Source of the DNA: an uncultured Bacilli bacterium
GTDB lineage: Bacteria; Bacillota_I; Bacilli_A; RF39; UBA660
NCBI GenBank assembly: GCA_947589165.1
Contig: CANQCH010000036.1
Coordinates: forward strand, 1 to 9,599
Length of the DNA: 9,599 nucleotides
Direction of reading: 5' to 3'
A program made the position numbers and the translations under genes. Below are positions 6,175-9,599 of this stretch, one piece after another. Within the stretch, counting starts at the first letter, position 1; the number at the start of each line of letters is the position of its first letter. The notes beneath the pieces are model-generated. The model saw only the letters and a list, made by a program, of their open reading frames with translations, was not told where the DNA came from and did not search any database.

Positions 6175-7656
6175 CTACAAATTAATATATTTAAGCGGAT
6201 TTTGGAAACTATAACTACCGTGGAATGGCCAACCAATAGAAACCCCAAAGTGTAAGTGAGTTCCACTTGCTAAACCAGTGTGTCCCATGCGACCAATTTG
6301 TTGGCCGCGACTTACCGCTTGCCCAACCGAAACCGAATAACTTAACAAATGGGCATATTGGGTGTAAATATTATTCTCGTGTTGAATAATAACAAAATTA
6401 CCATCACTCGAACGTCTACCCGTTTCCACCACAATACCATTATCAACCGCATAAATTGGTGAACCTTCGCCGGGGCCAGATATATCTTGACCCAAATGCA
6501 TTTTCCCACTTCGCCAACCATATGGACTAGTTTTGTAATATGGATAATTAGTTGGATAAGCCCAGTTACCAGTTGAGACAATTGGTTTTCCCGTTGAAAC
6601 ATATCTTTTTCCAATCGTAACCACTTGGGGAACCATTTCCCGAATCGTAACCCGATCTTCCGTGATAACCCGGACTTCACTACTAGCTTCGCCATTAAAT
6701 ACTTGATACATTGAGTGATCGAGTGTAATTCCATCAACACCTGGTGTCGTCACTTTCCGATAACCATAGTTTTTGGTACTATCCGTTACCTCTTTGGTCG
6801 TATATTTGGTGATATTTTTCGTAATTTGGTCAACTTCATAAACAAAAGTTATAACCGGATTAATATAAGTAATGTTTACGACATCACCTTCCGTTAATAA
6901 GGCTTTTTCATTCCGATAAACGGGATTGGCAATAACAAATTCTTGCGGGTTCATTTTATGATCTTCACTAATTTTTTCAATATCATCGCCAGCTTTAACG
7001 GTATAGTTTTCCATCTTGGCATTCGGTCCAAATAGCAAATATTGGGTTAAAGTAGCCACATCAGTAAATATTTGATCATGAACACTAATATAACCTTTTT
7101 TTATCGTAATTACTTCATTAAAATACATACTACTAATAATCGAACCGATATCTGTGATGGTTCTTTCGCCATCTAGATATCTTTGTAATTCATCTTCATC
7201 AATAAATGATAAAACAAAACGATTCATCGCTTCCGTAAAGACTTCTTTATCTAAAACATTAATAGTTAAATTATCCTTTTTTTCATCTTCCGGAAATTTA
7301 ATCGTTACAATATAACCTTCAATGGTAAAATCATCAACTTCAGCAATATGATTATATATTTCATTAACAGAAGCATAATTATCAGCAAAAGTATTAACCT
7401 GAACAATATTAAAATCAGCAGGCGGATAAACATCTTCGACATTATATTCATAACGAATAGCTTCTTGTTCTTTATTGATTAAATCATATAGTTCTTCACT
7501 ATCTTTAATCATCCCGATAGTTTGGCCTTTTAAATAAACTAAATAACCTTTAGACGCGGTCGGCGTTTTTTCACTATCAAAGACATAAGAAACTACCCAT
7601 AATGCCGACACAATTAATGTCATAACAATCGTGATTATAATTTCTTTTATTTTCAT
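6175..7656 (-). CDS. Membrane-anchored LysM-G5-M23 peptidoglycan endopeptidase
   Basis: A 493-aa extracytoplasmic wall hydrolase. Residues about 7-26 form a hydrophobic segment after a short Lys-containing start: an uncleaved anchor or signal peptide, with no lipobox. A poorly recognised region (30-210) follows, then a LysM module (217-266, YTVKAGDDIEKISEDHKM), which binds peptidoglycan, a G5-like domain (about 269-350, with NGEASSEVRV), and a C-terminal LytM/M23 domain (373-493). The zinc and catalytic residues of active M23 enzymes are all present: His387 and Asp391 in HLGQD, His436 in QYAHL, and His467/His469 in HLHFG. It should therefore be an active peptide-bridge or stem endopeptidase rather than a degenerate EnvC/NlpD-type activator. 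ATG 7656 overlaps the dnaB stop (ATGA) and follows AAGGAAG. Its place between dnaB and walJ and the two bridge-building enzymes nearby fit a wall-remodelling role. Confidence 0.94.
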   Translation of the reverse strand: MKIKEIIITIVMTLIVSALWVVSYVFDSEKTPTASKGYLVYLKGQTIGMIKDSEELYDLINKEQEAIRYEYNVEDVYPPADFNIVQVNTFADNYASVNEIYNHIAEVDDFTIEGYIVTIKFPEDEKKDNLTINVLDKEVFTEAMNRFVLSFIDEDELQRYLDGERTITDIGSIISSMYFNEVITIKKGYISVHDQIFTDVATLTQYLLFGPNAKMENYTVKAGDDIEKISEDHKMNPQEFVIANPVYRNEKALLTEGDVVNITYINPVITFVYEVDQITKNITKYTTKEVTDSTKNYGYRKVTTPGVDGITLDHSMYQVFNGEASSEVRVITEDRVTIREMVPQVVTIGKRYVSTGKPIVSTGNWAYPTNYPYYKTSPYGWRSGKMHLGQDISGPGEGSPIYAVDNGIVVETGRRSSDGNFVIIQHENNIYTQYAHLLSYSVSVGQAVSRGQQIGRMGHTGLASGTHLHFGVSIGWPFHGSYSFQNPLKYINL

Positions 7657-8993
7657 GATTCTTCCTTATTTTCTTGTAGCATATTCCGAAAACTACACAT
7701 ATTTAATTCTAATAATAAATTAACGGTTCCTAAACTACCTTTCCGATGTTTCGCAATTACAAGTTCGGCCGGTACAATTTTTTGGTTAACATCTTTCGCC
7801 TTTTCATAATAGTCTTTTCGGTTAATAAATAAAACCATATCGGCATCTTGTTCAAGAGAACCAGATTCTCTTAAATCAGCTAACATTGGTTGATTACTTT
7901 CCCGTTTTTCCGCACTCCGCGATAATTGACTTAAAGCAATAACGGGCACATTTAATTCTAACGCCATGGTTTTTAAACTCCGCGAAATTTCAGATACTTC
8001 CACTTGCCGTGATTCATAACGTTTATAACCACTATTAATTAATTGCAAATAGTCAATAATAACCATAGCTAACCCTTCTTCCGAATTGGCAAGCCGGCGA
8101 CATTTAGCTCTAATTTCTTGGACCGTTGCTCCCGCGTTATCTTCAATATAAATATTGGTATCGGCAAGTTGGGATAAAGCTTCATTATAACGCTTCCAAT
8201 CGTTATCATTCATTTTTCCCGTTTGTAGTTTATAAGCATCAATTTGGCCAACTGAGCTAATCATCCGGTTAACTAACATTTCCGCCGGCATTTCCAAGTT
8301 AAAAATAGCAATAGCTTTTTTAGTCGTTGATGCCGCATAGGTAGCCATATTTAAAGCAAGATTAGTTTTACCCATCCCAGGACGAGCAGCCAAAATAATC
8401 ATTTCGCCTGGTTGAAAACCGGTGGAAATTTTATCAAAATCGACAAAACCGGTTTCTAAACCCGTGATTGGTTTTTTATTCTTAAATAAAATTTCTAATT
8501 TTTCTTGGGCCCGACGTAAAACTTCTTGAATTGGTAAGAAGTCACCTACACTCCGAGAATGGACAATACTATTTATTTTCTTTTCCGCGTTGTCTAATAA
8601 ATAATTTAAATCTTCATTATCATAAGAATCAGTCACAATATCCGTGGCCGTCGTAATTAAATTACGCCGAATCGCAAAGTCTTTAACAATGCCAATATAA
8701 TAATCTAAATTGGCCGTCGTGACCACCGAATCAATAACTTCTCCTAAATATTCAATGGAAACCGTATTTAATTTTTTTTCTTTATCTAATTCATTTTTAA
8801 TGGTAGTTAAATCGACAGGTACATTCGCATCATGTAAGCCCTTAATAGCATTAAAAATATAGCGGTTCCGATCATCAAAAAACATGTCAGGTACAACTTC
8901 TTCTACAATTTTATTAACTGCCGTTTTATCAATAAAAGCTACACCTAAAACACTCATTTCGGCTTCTAAATTTTGGGGCATTTTGCGTGCCAT
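7653..8993 (-). CDS. dnaB: Replicative DNA helicase DnaB
   Basis: A 446-aa hexameric 5'-3' helicase of the replication fork (called DnaC in Bacillus subtilis), full length and without an intein. The N-terminal primase-interacting domain begins PQNLEAEMSVLGVAF (6-20). The RecA-like C-terminal domain has Walker A ARPGMGKT (203-210, Lys209), the catalytic glutamate in FNLEM (Glu234), Walker B VIIDYLQL (311-318, Asp314), LSQLSRSAEKR (354-364), DLRESGSLEQDAD (373-385) and the arginine-finger motif KHRKG (415-419, Arg417). ATG 8993 follows a perfect AGGAGG (9001-9006) that overlaps the rplI stop. Its own TGA overlaps the start of the M23 gene. rplI-dnaB is a common gene pair in Firmicutes. Confidence 0.98.
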   Translation of the reverse strand: MARKMPQNLEAEMSVLGVAFIDKTAVNKIVEEVVPDMFFDDRNRYIFNAIKGLHDANVPVDLTTIKNELDKEKKLNTVSIEYLGEVIDSVVTTANLDYYIGIVKDFAIRRNLITTATDIVTDSYDNEDLNYLLDNAEKKINSIVHSRSVGDFLPIQEVLRRAQEKLEILFKNKKPITGLETGFVDFDKISTGFQPGEMIILAARPGMGKTNLALNMATYAASTTKKAIAIFNLEMPAEMLVNRMISSVGQIDAYKLQTGKMNDNDWKRYNEALSQLADTNIYIEDNAGATVQEIRAKCRRLANSEEGLAMVIIDYLQLINSGYKRYESRQVEVSEISRSLKTMALELNVPVIALSQLSRSAEKRESNQPMLADLRESGSLEQDADMVLFINRKDYYEKAKDVNQKIVPAELVIAKHRKGSLGTVNLLLELNMCSFRNMLQENKEES

Positions 8994-9004
8994 TATAATC
9001 CCTC

Positions 9005-9445
9005 CTACTTAACTAACACAATTTTTATTATAAATTTAACTTTTTTATGCAACTCAATTTCCACATTAGTCGTACCTAAACTGGCAATAGGAAAATCGAT
9101 TTTGATCGCTTTTTTATCTATTTTATATCCCATTTCTTTTAACTTTTCACTTATTTGTTTACTAGAAACTGTGCCAAAAACTTGATCATTTTTTCCTACT
9201 TTAACTTTAAAGATAAGTTCTTGATTAGCCAGCTTTTCCTTGATGGCCATAAATTCGGCAACCTTTGCCGCTTCGGCATCTTCCCGAACCTTTATTTCCC
9301 CATCGAGTATTTCTTTACTCCGTTTGGAATAAGGTACCGCCAAACCATTCTTAATTAAATAATTATTGGCATAGCCATCACTAACATCTAGGATATCATC
9401 TTTTTTACCTTGTTTTTTTACGTCTTTAAGTAATATTACTTTCAT
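9005..9445 (-). CDS. rplI: 50S ribosomal protein bL9
   Basis: A 146-aa bL9 of normal length. The N-terminal 23S rRNA-binding domain (1-52) has the classic MKVILLKDVKKQGKKDD start and SDGYANNYLIKNGLA (22-36). A long connecting helix spans about 45-74, and the C-terminal domain includes KNDQVFGTVSSKQIS (84-98). bL9 sits at the base of the L1 stalk and helps reading-frame maintenance. ATG 9445 has a strong AAGGAGG SD, and the gene is the first of the operon visible here, downstream of an extended -10 promoter. Its TAG stop lies within the dnaB SD, which suggests translational coupling. Confidence 0.98.
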   Translation of the reverse strand: MKVILLKDVKKQGKKDDILDVSDGYANNYLIKNGLAVPYSKRSKEILDGEIKVREDAEAAKVAEFMAIKEKLANQELIFKVKVGKNDQVFGTVSSKQISEKLKEMGYKIDKKAIKIDFPIASLGTTNVEIELHKKVKFIIKIVLVK

Positions 9446-9468
9446 AATGCCTCCTTAAAGTTAAATTT

Positions 9469-9477
9469 ATTATACCA
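9469..9477 (-). promoter_or_regulatory. Extended -10 promoter element of the rplI operon
   Basis: TGGTATAAT on the minus strand is a perfect -10 hexamer with the extended TG motif, about 24 bp before the rplI ATG. No good -35 exists at 17 bp (an A-run, 9492-9497). The promoter probably relies on the extended -10, perhaps with help from the upstream A/T tracts. Confidence 0.7.
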
Positions 9478-9481
9478 CATA

Positions 9482-9530
9482 ATCAAATTATTTTTTTAAA
9501 AATACACACATAAAAAAATAATGCGTTGAT
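9482..9530. repeat. AT-rich imperfect inverted repeat upstream of rplI
   Basis: The left arm 9482-9497 (ATCAAATTATTTTTTT) pairs with the right arm 9512-9530. There are 11 perfect pairs (ATTATTTTTTT with AAAAAAATAAT) and a further 5 (ATCAA with TTGAT) after a GCG bulge on the right arm, around a 14-nt loop. The left arm occupies the -35 region of the rplI promoter. It could be an operator, an UP-like A-tract element or the remains of an upstream terminator; chance pairing of A and T runs is also possible. Confidence 0.45.
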
Positions 9531-9599
9531 TTTTATTTGGAATTCCGTTTTATAGAAAAAAACTGTAATAAGTGTGATTATAATAATACTAATGTTTCT

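Noticed and set aside
6168..6266. N-terminal extension of WalJ beginning at 6266
   Set aside because: It overlaps the M23 coding region. The conserved WalJ start MKIVVLCSGSKGN and a good SD coincide at 6167.
6342..6740. Second minus-strand open frame inside the M23 gene
   Set aside because: A frame-shifted reading of the LysM/G5/M23 coding sequence, with low-complexity composition and no recognisable domain.
5403..7655. Possible UGA-to-Trp recoding (mycoplasma code), since the organism looks mollicute-like
   Set aside because: The tryptophans checked in Ung, DnaB, FemAB and M23 are TGG, and TGA ends dnaB and walJ exactly where the family C-termini are expected. Both TGAs are followed closely by TAA, so the stops alone would not be decisive.
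8973..9358. Plus-strand open frames opposite rplI and the dnaB start, and a similar one at 6715-6897
   Set aside because: Antisense shadows of certain genes, without SD sites or family resemblance.
9539..9546. GGAATTCC palindrome upstream of rplI
   Set aside because: An 8-bp palindrome with no matching flanks, repeat partner or promoter relation; expected by chance.
9577..9584. Self-complementary ATTATAAT, readable as a -10 box on both strands
   Set aside because: No -35 box at proper spacing on the plus strand, and the minus-strand upstream region falls outside the window. It is too weak to call.
1..9599. Search for tRNA/rRNA genes, CRISPR repeats, IS elements, riboswitches and attachment sites
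   Set aside because: No cloverleaf, regularly spaced repeats, transposase, long leader or direct-repeat pair was seen. The sequence is almost fully explained by the ten coding regions and short control sites.

Overview
The window is AT-rich DNA from a low-GC, Gram-positive-type bacterium. It reads as ordinary chromosomal core sequence; I see no mobile element, CRISPR array, rRNA or tRNA. UGA is best read as stop: dnaB and walJ both end in TGA within ATGA overlaps, and the Trp codons I checked are TGG, so this is not a Mycoplasma/Spiroplasma-type code. Two FemA/MurM-type bridge transferases and a membrane-anchored LysM/M23 endopeptidase imply that the cell has peptidoglycan. Together these suggest a walled Bacilli/Erysipelotrichia- or RF39-like lineage rather than a wall-less mollicute. 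That placement is inference.

Right block (minus strand, 9480 to about 4960): an extended -10 promoter leads into rplI - dnaB - M23 endopeptidase - walJ - rlmH. The genes are tightly packed, with stop/SD overlaps or ATGA overlaps at the junctions, and the block closes with an intrinsic terminator whose stem contains the rlmH stop codon. It combines a ribosomal protein, the replicative helicase, a wall hydrolase, a metallo-beta-lactamase-fold protein normally linked to the WalRK wall regulon, and a 23S rRNA methyltransferase.

Middle block (minus strand, 4932 to 2974): an uncharacterised protein of about 417 aa is followed 8 nt later by ung (family 1 uracil-DNA glycosylase). The uncharacterised protein has a helical front half, a possible helix-turn-helix and a C-terminal segment that looks like a RelE/HigB-type toxin fold. 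It is the least explained gene here and the best candidate for something new.

Left block: lemA (plus strand, 2404-2943) converges on ung across a bidirectional hairpin terminator. It is transcribed divergently from a two-gene FemAB operon (minus strand; the second gene runs off the left edge). The lemA and femAB promoters face away from each other with -35 boxes overlapping in a 51-bp interval. Their positions rule out the longest-ORF start codons of both genes, so shorter starts are given here.

No stretch longer than about 155 bp lacks a gene. The longest, 9446-9599, holds the rplI promoter and an AT-rich inverted repeat.
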